Assembly: GCF_019297835.1 (NCBI RefSeq)
Contig: NZ_CP079203.1
Location: 407,001-471,000 of the forward strand
Source: Sphingomonas sanguinis
Lineage (GTDB): Bacteria; Pseudomonadota; Alphaproteobacteria; Sphingomonadales; Sphingomonadaceae
Direction of reading: 5' to 3'
DNA length: 64,000 nucleotides
Shown: positions 32,988 to 40,615 of the stretch, one piece after another
How positions within the stretch are numbered: the first letter of the stretch is position 1
Layout: every line of letters starts with the position of its first letter
Notes under the pieces: model-generated
The model's input: the letters and a program-made list of their open reading frames with translations, nothing else
Databases searched by the model: none
What the model was told of the DNA's origin: nothing
Program-made: the position numbers and the translations under genes

Positions 32988-34055
32988 ATGAAGTGGCTCG
33001 ACCTGCTCCATCGCTGGACGGGCGGCGTGATCGGCCTGGTGCTGGCGTTGCTCGGCCTGACGGGAAGCCTGCTCGTCTGGAAGGCCGCGTGGATCATGGT
33101 GCCGGGCAAGGCCGTGCCGTTGGTCCGCGATCCCGGCTCGGTTGCGGCGGCGGTGCAACGTTTGCTGCCCCAGCCGAAGGGCGGCGAGAGCGTGGTGTTC
33201 GCGGATAACGGTTTTGCGCTGAACCAGCTTCGCTTGCCGGGCGGGGCGGGGGCCTATGCCGATCAGGCCGGGCGGATCGTCGATCGCTGGAGCAGCCAGT
33301 GGGAGCGGCCGGAGCTATGGCTGTTCGATTTCCATCATCATCTGTTCGCCAGCGATGTCGGCGAGACGGTGATCGGGATCGCCGGGCTGTGCGGGCTGTT
33401 CTTCGTCGTGTCGGGGACGATCCTGTGGTGGCGGACCCGACGGACCTTCAAATGGCGGCTTTGGCCGAAGCGGCTGAGCCGTCCCGCGATCGTCATGCAT
33501 CACCGTGATCTGGGTATTATCGTCGCGCCGCTTTTGCTGCTCTCGACCGTCACCGGCGCGGCCATGGTGTTCCGGCCGTTCGCGATGATCGTCGTTGCCC
33601 CGTTCGGCTCGCCCGCCAAGGCGCTGGCGGCGCTAAGACCGGGCAAGGTTCATGGCGGAGCGCTGACAGCCAACCCACCTTGGCAGGCGATGCTGACGAC
33701 GGCGGCCCAGCGTTATCCTGATGCCGTGCCCCGTATCCTGAGCATGCCACGCAAACCGGGCGATCCGATTACGCTGCGGATGCGCCGGGCGGACGAGTGG
33801 CTGCCCAATGGGCGGACCACCCTGTCCTTCGACGCCGCCACCGGGCACCTGCTGTCGAACACCGACGCGATGGCGATGCCGCGCGCGGCGCGGGTCTACA
33901 ACATGCTCTATCCGCTTCATGCCGGACGGGTTGGCGGGGTGGCGTGGAAGCTGCTGATGACCGTCAGCGGGCTGGCGTTGACCCTTTTGGGGACGCTGGC
34001 GGTGTGGACCTTCTGGTTCCGGCGTCCACGCCGCTCGGCCCGGCGGGCCGCTTAA
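32988..34055 (+). CDS. PepSY-associated transmembrane protein (iron-uptake reductase type)
   Basis: 355 residues. The N-terminal LLHRWTGGVIGLVLALLGLTGSLLVWKA and LFDFHHHLFASDVGETVIGIAGLCGLFFVVSG segments, a histidine-bearing IVMHHRDLGIIVAPLLLLSTVTGAAMV helix and a C-terminal helix give four membrane spans around periplasmic PepSY regions. Proteins of this type accompany siderophore receptors and are thought to reduce ferric siderophores in the periplasm using haem-coordinating histidines. The start lies 2 bp after the TBDR stop, so the two are co-translated. It overlaps the GDPD stop convergently by 4 bp. Confidence 0.9.
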   Translation: MKWLDLLHRWTGGVIGLVLALLGLTGSLLVWKAAWIMVPGKAVPLVRDPGSVAAAVQRLLPQPKGGESVVFADNGFALNQLRLPGGAGAYADQAGRIVDRWSSQWERPELWLFDFHHHLFASDVGETVIGIAGLCGLFFVVSGTILWWRTRRTFKWRLWPKRLSRPAIVMHHRDLGIIVAPLLLLSTVTGAAMVFRPFAMIVVAPFGSPAKALAALRPGKVHGGALTANPPWQAMLTTAAQRYPDAVPRILSMPRKPGDPITLRMRRADEWLPNGRTTLSFDAATGHLLSNTDAMAMPRAARVYNMLYPLHAGRVGGVAWKLLMTVSGLALTLLGTLAVWTFWFRRPRRSARRAA

Positions 34056-34981
34056 CGCCGCTCCCGCGCCGCGCGGTAGCGGACCAGCGCCTCCACCGCA
34101 TCGGTCTGAATCAGGCGGACACCCATATCGGCCAGCCGTCCCCAGACCGCCGCCGGATCGCGACGCGCCTCGGGATCGCCACCCATGCCCGTGACGAAGC
34201 CCTTGAACAACGTATTGACCCAGATCGGCACGCCCACCGCCTTGGCCCGCGCCATCACGGAGGGCAGGGTGGCGAGCGGCAGGGCCGGCAGTTCGACGGC
34301 GAGGGGCTTCACACCCCCGCGCATCTGCTGCTCGATGATCTGCGGCACGTCGGCGGCATTCGGCTCCGCCGTGATCGGGATCGGGGCGAAGGGCACGCGG
34401 TCATAGGGGGCGATGGCGGCAAGCGGCTGCGAGGCGACGCCCGCGAAGGTCTTCACGATCACTCGGTCCTGCGCACCGGCCCGGTGCACCGTGTTCACGA
34501 CCTCGCCGTAAATCGCATCCTTCACATCAAGGTTCAGGATGATGCGATCCTTGGCGAGTGCGAGCATCTCATCCAGGGTCAACACCCGCTGGTCGGTCAG
34601 CGGGACCGCAGGACCGCCCTCGTCCTGCCGAAGATGCAGCGCCTTGAGCTGGGTGAGCGACAGGTCGGCAACCTTGCCGGTGCCGTCCGTCGTCCGATCC
34701 ACGCGGTCGTCATGCATGATGACCAGATACCCGTCGCGGCTGCGCCGGACATCGGTTTCCATCACGTCCGCCCCTATCGCGACGCACTGAGCCAAGGCGG
34801 CCGCCGAGTTCTCGGGCGTGGTGCCGAGCCGGTGCAGCGGCGCCGCCTCGTGACAGCCGCGATGGGCGATCACGATCAGCCCCCCTTGCGGATCGCGGAT
34901 GCGGCGCATGGTATCGGCGGGGCTGGCTTGCGCGGACGAAGCCATACAGGCCAGCGCAAGGGCCATCAGGGGACGGTACAT
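34052..34981 (-). CDS. glpQ: Periplasmic glycerophosphodiester phosphodiesterase
   Basis: 309 residues. Signal peptide MYRPLMALALACMASSAQA, then a GDPD TIM-barrel domain: IAHRGCHEAAP...TTPENSAAALAQCVAIGADVMETDVRRSRDGYLVIMHDDRVDRTTDGTG contains the catalytic His pair (HRG, MHDD) and metal ligands (E of PEN, E/D of METDV), and LNLDVKD provides further ligands. It cleaves glycerophosphodiesters to sn-glycerol 3-phosphate and an alcohol. ATG 34981 follows GGGAAAG; ATG 35008 is an alternative. It follows the TBDR gene by 32 bp on the same strand, so import and cleavage are probably linked. Confidence 0.9.
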   Translation of the reverse strand: MYRPLMALALACMASSAQASPADTMRRIRDPQGGLIVIAHRGCHEAAPLHRLGTTPENSAAALAQCVAIGADVMETDVRRSRDGYLVIMHDDRVDRTTDGTGKVADLSLTQLKALHLRQDEGGPAVPLTDQRVLTLDEMLALAKDRIILNLDVKDAIYGEVVNTVHRAGAQDRVIVKTFAGVASQPLAAIAPYDRVPFAPIPITAEPNAADVPQIIEQQMRGGVKPLAVELPALPLATLPSVMARAKAVGVPIWVNTLFKGFVTGMGGDPEARRDPAAVWGRLADMGVRLIQTDAVEALVRYRAARERR

Positions 34982-35013
34982 GGCGGACTTTCCCGAAGGA
35001 GCGGACATGCGGC

Positions 35014-37515
35014 TCACCACTTGCGGCTGACGATCAGGCGAACGTTGCGCCCGAACAGCGGCCGCCCGAAGATGGCGGTCGGAACCCCCTGGCCGAAGCG
35101 GTCGCCCGTCGTGTTGCCCTCGGTAAAGCCATGCGCATTGGTGATGTTGTCGCCAACCAGCTGGAACTGCCACGCGCCCGAGGTCACGATGCCACCCAGC
35201 CCGAACGACCCATAAGCGGGCAGCGCGGTCGAGTTGAAGAAGTCGGTGTAGCGACGCCCGACATAGTCGTAGCGGCCGTAAAGGCTGACCGCATTGCCGC
35301 CGACATCGAAGTCGAAGGTCGGACGGACGTTAAGGAACAGCTTGGGTTCGCGGACGATCTGCTTGCTGTTGGCACGGCTGCCGTCGAGGCCGGTATTGCT
35401 GCTGAAGTTTAGGTAGCGCGGGTTCTGCCACGTCACCGATCCGGCCAGCGAGAAGGGGCCAGCGAGCTTCAGGCGTCCGTCCGCTTCCATGCCCTTCGTC
35501 TCGGCGGTGCCGATGAAGGTCGTGGTCACGTCCGCGCGCCCCGTGGCCGGATTGAACCCGGCAAAGCTCGCGTTGAGCGGATCGAACTTGGTGTAGAAGC
35601 CCGTGATATAGAGATACGACCCGCCCGAGGCCAGCTTGACCCCCGCTTCGTACAGCTTCGCCTTGGTCGGGATGACGGCGGGCGTGGGGAAATTGAAGGC
35701 GATGGTGGTGTTCTGCGGCACGTCGAGCTGCGAGGCGCGCAGATACATGCCGATATGGCGGCTGAGGTCGTAATTGGCGCCGACGGTCCAGTTGGTCGCC
35801 TGCTGCTTCAGCCGCAACTGACCGATCGCGCCGGTAAAGCCGCGCGTGTTGTTGTCGGCCAGCGTCGTGGCGTTGCCCAGATTATAGGTGGCGGTCAGCT
35901 GCGCGAAGCCGCTATAGCTATACCATTCGTGCCGGATGCCCGCATCGAAGCGAAGCCGGTCGGTCACGTCCCAGCTGTCGGTGCCATAGAGCGCGATCAT
36001 CCGACCGTCGACATTGCCCGCGTTCAGCGACACCGCATCGTTGAGCGAGCCATTGTCCGTGACATAGCCCAGCACCGCCCCGTTCGCCGAATAGGCGGCA
36101 AGGTCGAGCAGCTTGGGCTGCGACTTCACCTGGATCAGATAATTCTGATAAGCGGTGAACATCTTCTGGCCCCAGAGTGAACCATAGGTGCCGATGCGGA
36201 TGTCGTGGGTGCCGATGCCGGTGTCGAACTTGCGCGTCACCGACAGGTCGGCCTGCGACGAATAGAAGTCGGTCTGGATCGAGCGATACTGCGCCTGCAT
36301 CACCAGCCCGGAGTCGGCCGACGGGTCATAGGGCGTCTGCCCGCCGGTCCCGGCCAAGCTATAGCCCATGCGCGTGATGCCGGGGCCGAACGCGGTCGTG
36401 GAGGCAGCGAGATAGCTGTTGGCGAAGATCGTCGCATCGACCGGGTTTGATGTCGAATAGAAGGCGTCAAAATGCACCTTGCCCATCGTCAGGCCGCCCT
36501 TGGCGGAGACGTGCCAGTCGCCATGATCGCCCTCGTAATCCAGCGCGACATTGCCGAACTGAATATGGCGCCCATTGGCCAGGTCGCCGCGCTGGTTCTG
36601 GACAACGCCCGACGCGTCGCGATAGCGGATGTTGACGTCGCGCAGCGCGGGCGTGTTCAGCGTGCCGTTGAAATAGTCGATATAGGGATTGAGACTGGTC
36701 GACGGATTGCGCGGATCGTTGGTCGGGATCGACAGATAAAAGACGTTGTGGTCGTCGGTATATTGCCCCGAGAGCTTGATAAAGCCATTCGCCAGATCGT
36801 GCTTGATGTTGGCACGGATCTGGCCGCCCCGATCGCTGGGGAAGCCGGAGTCGCGATAGCCGTCATGATAGCGCAGGAACCCGCCCACCGCATAATAGGT
36901 ATCGCTGTTGAGCGGCCCCGCCTGATAGGCGTCGAGCCGGTAATAGCCCGTATCGCCGAGGGTCGCCTGGACCTTTCCCCGTGTCGTCGCGGTGCCGGTG
37001 ACGGTAATGACGTTGGCGATGGCGGCGGCCGTGCTGGCATAGATCGGGGCGGGGCCACCGCGCACGACCTCGATCCGGTCGGTCATCAGGTCGAGCCGGT
37101 TCATCCCGTCGCCTTGGTTGAAGAACCAGCCGTCCAGCTCCTGGAACAGCGGCAGGCCGTCCTGCTGATAATAGAGGAAACCGCGATCGGTCGGGATGCC
37201 GCGCACGCGGGTGATGTTCTGCACCTCGCCGCCGGTCGCCTCGACATGGATGCCGGGCAGCGTGCCTATCAGGTCGGTCGTGCTCTTGGGGGCCAGCTTC
37301 TGGATGTCTGCCTGCGACAGCGCGTTGACGGCATAGGACACGTCGAAACGGCGCTGCTGACGGGCCGATCCGGTGACGATGATGTCGGAATGGCCTGCAT
37401 CGGCCGCCGGAGTGTCGGGCGTGGCGGCAGCCGGAGTCTGCGTCTGGGCGAGCGCGGGTTGCGCCAGGACCGTCGCGACGGACAGCGCCGCGCCCATCAA
37501 AAATTCGTGCTTCAT
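35014..37515 (-). CDS. TonB-dependent receptor of the GDPD locus
   Basis: 833 residues. Signal peptide MKHEFLMGAALSVATVLAQPALAQ, TonB-box-like HSDIIVTGSARQ, plug with STTDLIGTLPGIHVEATGG, FLYYQQDGLPLFQELDG and DRIEVVRGGPAPIYASTAAAIANVI, barrel ending NVRLIVSRKW. ATG 37515 has GGGGGG upstream. It is sandwiched between a ROK regulator and a periplasmic GDPD, and has a ROK-operator-like site 54-78 bp upstream. That context suggests import of a phosphodiester-containing compound instead of iron; its plug resembles general nutrient TBDRs. Confidence 0.9.
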   Translation of the reverse strand: MKHEFLMGAALSVATVLAQPALAQTQTPAAATPDTPAADAGHSDIIVTGSARQQRRFDVSYAVNALSQADIQKLAPKSTTDLIGTLPGIHVEATGGEVQNITRVRGIPTDRGFLYYQQDGLPLFQELDGWFFNQGDGMNRLDLMTDRIEVVRGGPAPIYASTAAAIANVITVTGTATTRGKVQATLGDTGYYRLDAYQAGPLNSDTYYAVGGFLRYHDGYRDSGFPSDRGGQIRANIKHDLANGFIKLSGQYTDDHNVFYLSIPTNDPRNPSTSLNPYIDYFNGTLNTPALRDVNIRYRDASGVVQNQRGDLANGRHIQFGNVALDYEGDHGDWHVSAKGGLTMGKVHFDAFYSTSNPVDATIFANSYLAASTTAFGPGITRMGYSLAGTGGQTPYDPSADSGLVMQAQYRSIQTDFYSSQADLSVTRKFDTGIGTHDIRIGTYGSLWGQKMFTAYQNYLIQVKSQPKLLDLAAYSANGAVLGYVTDNGSLNDAVSLNAGNVDGRMIALYGTDSWDVTDRLRFDAGIRHEWYSYSGFAQLTATYNLGNATTLADNNTRGFTGAIGQLRLKQQATNWTVGANYDLSRHIGMYLRASQLDVPQNTTIAFNFPTPAVIPTKAKLYEAGVKLASGGSYLYITGFYTKFDPLNASFAGFNPATGRADVTTTFIGTAETKGMEADGRLKLAGPFSLAGSVTWQNPRYLNFSSNTGLDGSRANSKQIVREPKLFLNVRPTFDFDVGGNAVSLYGRYDYVGRRYTDFFNSTALPAYGSFGLGGIVTSGAWQFQLVGDNITNAHGFTEGNTTGDRFGQGVPTAIFGRPLFGRNVRLIVSRKW

Positions 37516-37568
37516 GATACCCCCCGGAATGTCTGGACGGGGGCGCATTGGCGGCCATCGATGACAGT

Positions 37569-37593
37569 TTTATTTGCTTACATGTAATTAAAT
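37569..37593. promoter_or_regulatory. Second ROK/NagC-like operator candidate, upstream of the TBDR
   Basis: TTTATTTGC, a 7-bp spacer including TTACATG, then TAATTAAAT: AT-rich arms about two helical turns apart, as in NagC/Mlc sites. It matches 16 of 25 positions of the site at 38756-38780, with nearly all matches in the arms. It straddles the ROK stop codon and lies 54 bp before the TBDR start. Confidence 0.5.
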
Positions 37594-38745
37594 CGCGCCC
37601 TGCGACGCGGTGACGGCATGGACCGGAATCATCGCCGCGCCGATGACCACCGCCCGGCTGCCGATGCGCGAGGACAGGATGGCGGGCAGGGTGGATCGAT
37701 AGCCATCGTCGCGGTGCAGCGACCGCTCCGCCAGCCCTTCGGCGATCCGCTGCAACAAGGCGATGGGCAAGGCGCCCGACAGGATGATCGCACCCGGATC
37801 GAGCCAGACCGTGCCGCTCATCACCGCCTGTTCCAATTGCCTGATGACCCGTTCGGTCCAGGCGGCGATCAGGGGCGCATGGCTTTCGATGAGCGCCTCG
37901 ATCCCGGCAAGCGAGTCGATCGCGACCCCGGACTCGCGCAGGACATGGAGCAGATCGATGCCAGAGGGGCGCGCCCTGTGGCCGGGGAACAGCCGTCCGA
38001 CCTCTCCCGCATTGCCATGTTCGCCCAGAAACAGATCGCGCTCGGCGATCAGGCCGCCGCCTATGCCATGCCCCAGGAACAGCGTCAGCACCGAGCGATA
38101 ACGCCCGATGATCCCGTCCTGATAATATTCGGCCAGCGCCGCCGCGCTGGCGTCATTCTCGATCCACACCGGCATGGACAGCGCATCGCCCAGCATTTCG
38201 GCGAGCGGCACGTCATTCCACCCCGCCACCCGGTCCACCACGATCCGGCGATTGCGGTCGCCGGGTAGCGCATAGCCGGGCACCGCGACGCCCATGCCGA
38301 GGAACTTGCCCCTCATGAAGCCATGGGTGGCAGCGATCGCCTGAAGCCGTGCCTCGACGGTCTGGGCGAAGATGCGCGGGTCGGGGCTGTCGAACGGCGT
38401 CGTGTCGTGGACGAGTGGCCGTCCCCGGAAATCTACGATCACCAGTTCCAGCCAGCCCGGGTGGGGTGTCGCCCCGATCGCCCAGCCGCCATGCCCCGAC
38501 ACGGTCAGCGGCACCATCGGCCGCCCCCGCGCCTGCGCGTCGATCGAGTCCTGTTCCTCGATCAGGTCGAGCGCCAACAGCGACTGGGTCAGCCGCGTCA
38601 TCGACGCGCCGTTCATGCCCAGCAACTGCGCCAGCCGCGTGCGCGGCGCCGATCCCTCGATCCGCAATTGCATCAACACGCGCCGCTGCGGTTCGTTAAG
38701 CATGATCTGCGGGCGGCGGGACGGCGGCGTCGAAGGGCGGGACAT
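37588..38745 (-). CDS. ROK-family transcriptional repressor
   Basis: 385 residues. An N-terminal winged helix (QRRVLMQLRIEGSAPRTRLAQLLGMNGASMTRLTQSLLALDLIEE) is joined to a ROK sugar-kinase-like domain with GMGVAVPGY, WIENDASAAALAEYY and LGHGIGGGLI. The usual ROK zinc motif (CxCGxxGC) is missing: the equivalent region reads FPGHRARPSGIDLL. It is thus a non-kinase regulator that probably binds a sugar or polyol ligand. ATG 38745 lies 11 bp from a NagC-like palindrome, indicating autoregulation and control of the divergent transporter and downstream TBDR-GDPD. Confidence 0.9.
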   Translation of the reverse strand: MSRPSTPPSRRPQIMLNEPQRRVLMQLRIEGSAPRTRLAQLLGMNGASMTRLTQSLLALDLIEEQDSIDAQARGRPMVPLTVSGHGGWAIGATPHPGWLELVIVDFRGRPLVHDTTPFDSPDPRIFAQTVEARLQAIAATHGFMRGKFLGMGVAVPGYALPGDRNRRIVVDRVAGWNDVPLAEMLGDALSMPVWIENDASAAALAEYYQDGIIGRYRSVLTLFLGHGIGGGLIAERDLFLGEHGNAGEVGRLFPGHRARPSGIDLLHVLRESGVAIDSLAGIEALIESHAPLIAAWTERVIRQLEQAVMSGTVWLDPGAIILSGALPIALLQRIAEGLAERSLHRDDGYRSTLPAILSSRIGSRAVVIGAAMIPVHAVTASQGAI

Positions 38746-38755
38746 GGCGAGCCGA

Positions 38756-38780
38756 TATATTTGCGTCGTGTCAAATAAAT
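38756..38780. promoter_or_regulatory. NagC/Mlc-like operator between the ROK gene and the GPH transporter
   Basis: TATTTG (38758-38763) and CAAATA (38772-38777) are exact inverted arms with 8-bp spacing, flanked by more A/T (TA and AAT). This matches the pattern of ROK-repressor operators (AT-rich arms around a variable GC centre). It lies in the 64-bp divergent promoter region, so one bound dimer could repress both directions. Confidence 0.6.
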
Positions 38781-38809
38781 GAAAGTCATCCGGTCTAGGG
38801 GCAGTTGCG

Positions 38810-40129
38810 ATGACGACCGACCCCGAAACCCTGTCCAGCCGATCCCACGTGCTGCCGGTCCAGCTAGGCTATAGCGTCGGCAATCTCGGCAAGAGCGTGG
38901 TGTGGACCAGTTTCGAGAGCATCATGCTGTTCTATCTGGTGTCGATCGCCGGGTTCGGGCCGTTGACGGCCGGGGCGCTGCTGGCGCTGTCGCTGTGCTG
39001 GGATGCGATGTTCGACCTGAGTGTCGCGCGGTTCACCGATGCACGAGGCGGAGCCAGGGGGCTGGCGAAGCTGGTGCTGGTCGGTGCGCCGCTCTGCGGG
39101 GTATGTTTCTGGCTGATCTTCGTGCTTCAGGCGCCCATGGCGGTGGCGGCGGCGATCATCGCCTGCCGGATCGGTTATTCGCTGTGCGATGTCGGGCACA
39201 ACACGCTGCTGATCCGGGTCGCACGCGCACCGGGAGATGCCGCGCGGGTGTCGGGAATGCGGCTGCTGTTCAGCGCTTCGGGAGTCGCGCTGCTGGCTCT
39301 GGTTTCCGGCTCCAGCCTGTCGCTGGCCGATCCGCTGGCCCAGCGCCAGTCCTTTGCGAGTGGCGCCATGGCGGGCGGGGCGCTCTATATGGCGACCCTC
39401 GCCATCGCGCTGATCGCGACCCGTGGCCTCAACTCGCCGGGGCAGGCGGCGGCGGGTGAGGGACATTCGCGCCCCATCCTGCGCTATCTCGGTAATCCAT
39501 CCTTTCGCCGGTTGCTGTTTCTGGCGGTGGTGCAGGCGGGGCTGGTGCCGCTGTTTCAGCGGGCGCTGCCTTTTTACGGGCAGGCGGTGCGCGGCGGGGC
39601 GAGCTGGGCGGGGCCAGCATTGTTGACCATCACCATCGCGCAGTCGGTGGCGTTGCCTGGCTGGATGGCGATTGCGCGTCGCCATTCGCCGAGCCGCATC
39701 GCCACCGTGTCGCATGGCGTTGCGATCCTCGCCATGATCGGACTGACGGTCCTGCCGAACGGCGCGTTGAGCATGACGCTGCTGGCACTGTTCGGCGGAG
39801 CGCTGGGCGGCATGAACCTGGCCATATGGGCCTTGCTGACCGAGATCGTTCAGCGATCCGGCGGCGTGGGTGGCGAAACGACGCCGGTCGGCCTGTTCCT
39901 GGCGGGACTAAAGGGTTCGGCGGCGATGGGCAATCTGCTGTTCGCTGCCATCGTCGCGGTGGGGGCTGGCGGTAGCCTCCTGCCGCTTAGCGCGACGGTC
40001 GTGCCGATCCTGGGTAGCCTGATCGCCATTGGCCTGCTCATCGGCGGGCGGGGTCTATGGCTTTCACAAGGAAGAGGCGAGGGCCAGTCCGGCGGCGAGT
40101 TGCACCAAACCGTAAGCCCGGCGTCGTAG
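38810..40129 (+). CDS. MFS transporter, glycoside-pentoside-hexuronide (MelB-like) type
   Basis: 439 residues with 12 predicted membrane segments. The first segment QLGYSVGNLGKSVVWTSFESIMLFYLVSIAGFGPLTAGALLALSLCWDAMFDL resembles the GPH/MelB start (helix I followed by the WDA-FDP-like motif of cation-binding helix II), here reading WDAMFDLSVARFTDA. It should import a sugar, glycoside or polyol with Na+ or H+. It is divergent from the ROK regulator across a single operator-like site, and its 3' end overlaps the small gene at 40064 convergently. Substrate unknown; the GDPD nearby suggests a product of glycerophosphodiester cleavage. Confidence 0.85.
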   Translation: MTTDPETLSSRSHVLPVQLGYSVGNLGKSVVWTSFESIMLFYLVSIAGFGPLTAGALLALSLCWDAMFDLSVARFTDARGGARGLAKLVLVGAPLCGVCFWLIFVLQAPMAVAAAIIACRIGYSLCDVGHNTLLIRVARAPGDAARVSGMRLLFSASGVALLALVSGSSLSLADPLAQRQSFASGAMAGGALYMATLAIALIATRGLNSPGQAAAGEGHSRPILRYLGNPSFRRLLFLAVVQAGLVPLFQRALPFYGQAVRGGASWAGPALLTITIAQSVALPGWMAIARRHSPSRIATVSHGVAILAMIGLTVLPNGALSMTLLALFGGALGGMNLAIWALLTEIVQRSGGVGGETTPVGLFLAGLKGSAAMGNLLFAAIVAVGAGGSLLPLSATVVPILGSLIAIGLLIGGRGLWLSQGRGEGQSGGELHQTVSPAS

Positions 40130-40303
40130 GGGGTGACCGGCAAAGGACCGGACCAGCATATCGACCGCCGGGACGTCCGACCGCCAAAGCTCGACATGCC
40201 GCCTTGGCTGTAGCAATCCAAGCAGGCCGTCGCCGATCATGAAGACGGCTGCCATCTCGCCGCTGCGGCGCAGGCCAATCTGCAAAGTCTTTCCGTCGCT
40301 CAT
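40064..40303 (-). CDS. Small hypothetical protein (79 aa)
   Basis: 79 residues from ATG 40303 (MSDGKTLQIG). Contains an apolar stretch GEMAAVFMIGDGLLGLLQPRRHVELW and a basic segment HPLRRRAYGLVQLAAGLALASSL. This looks like a short membrane-associated protein that I remember as conserved in sphingomonads but cannot name. It overlaps the transporter's 3' end by 66 bp on the opposite strand, which weakens the call. Confidence 0.55.
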   Translation of the reverse strand: MSDGKTLQIGLRRSGEMAAVFMIGDGLLGLLQPRRHVELWRSDVPAVDMLVRSFAGHPLRRRAYGLVQLAAGLALASSL

Positions 40304-40364
40304 CGCCGCTCTCCCAAAGTCCCTCAACGCCAGAGCGGGCTCAGGGTCGCATGGCCGCGCAGGC

Positions 40365-40547
40365 TCAGGCGGCGGCGCGTTCTTCTTCGATGATGGCCCG
40401 TGCGAGAACCGCGCACTGACCGCATTTGGGCTGACGACCCAGCGCCTGATACATTTGACACGGGGTCATGGACCCGGCGCGAGCCGCGTCACGAACTTGC
40501 GATTCCCGGATGGCATTGCACACGCAGACGACCAAGGCGCTCTCCAT
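40365..40547 (-). CDS. bfd: Bacterioferritin-associated ferredoxin-like [2Fe-2S] protein
   Basis: 60 residues with the BFD/NifU-like cluster motif: Cys8 and Cys10 (VVCVCNAI) and Cys42/Cys45 (KCGQC), separated by the expected helical region (ESQVRDAARAGS). Bfd donates electrons to bacterioferritin to release stored iron. ATG 40547 has no good ribosome site, so the start is by homology with family length. No bacterioferritin gene is in the window. Confidence 0.85.
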   Translation of the reverse strand: MESALVVCVCNAIRESQVRDAARAGSMTPCQMYQALGRQPKCGQCAVLARAIIEEERAAA

Positions 40548-40615
40548 CGATAACGGCCGTCTTGTAGCGCTAATGATAGTGGGTCGCAAGGCTGTTGCGA
40601 GGCGTTTGCAGAAAA

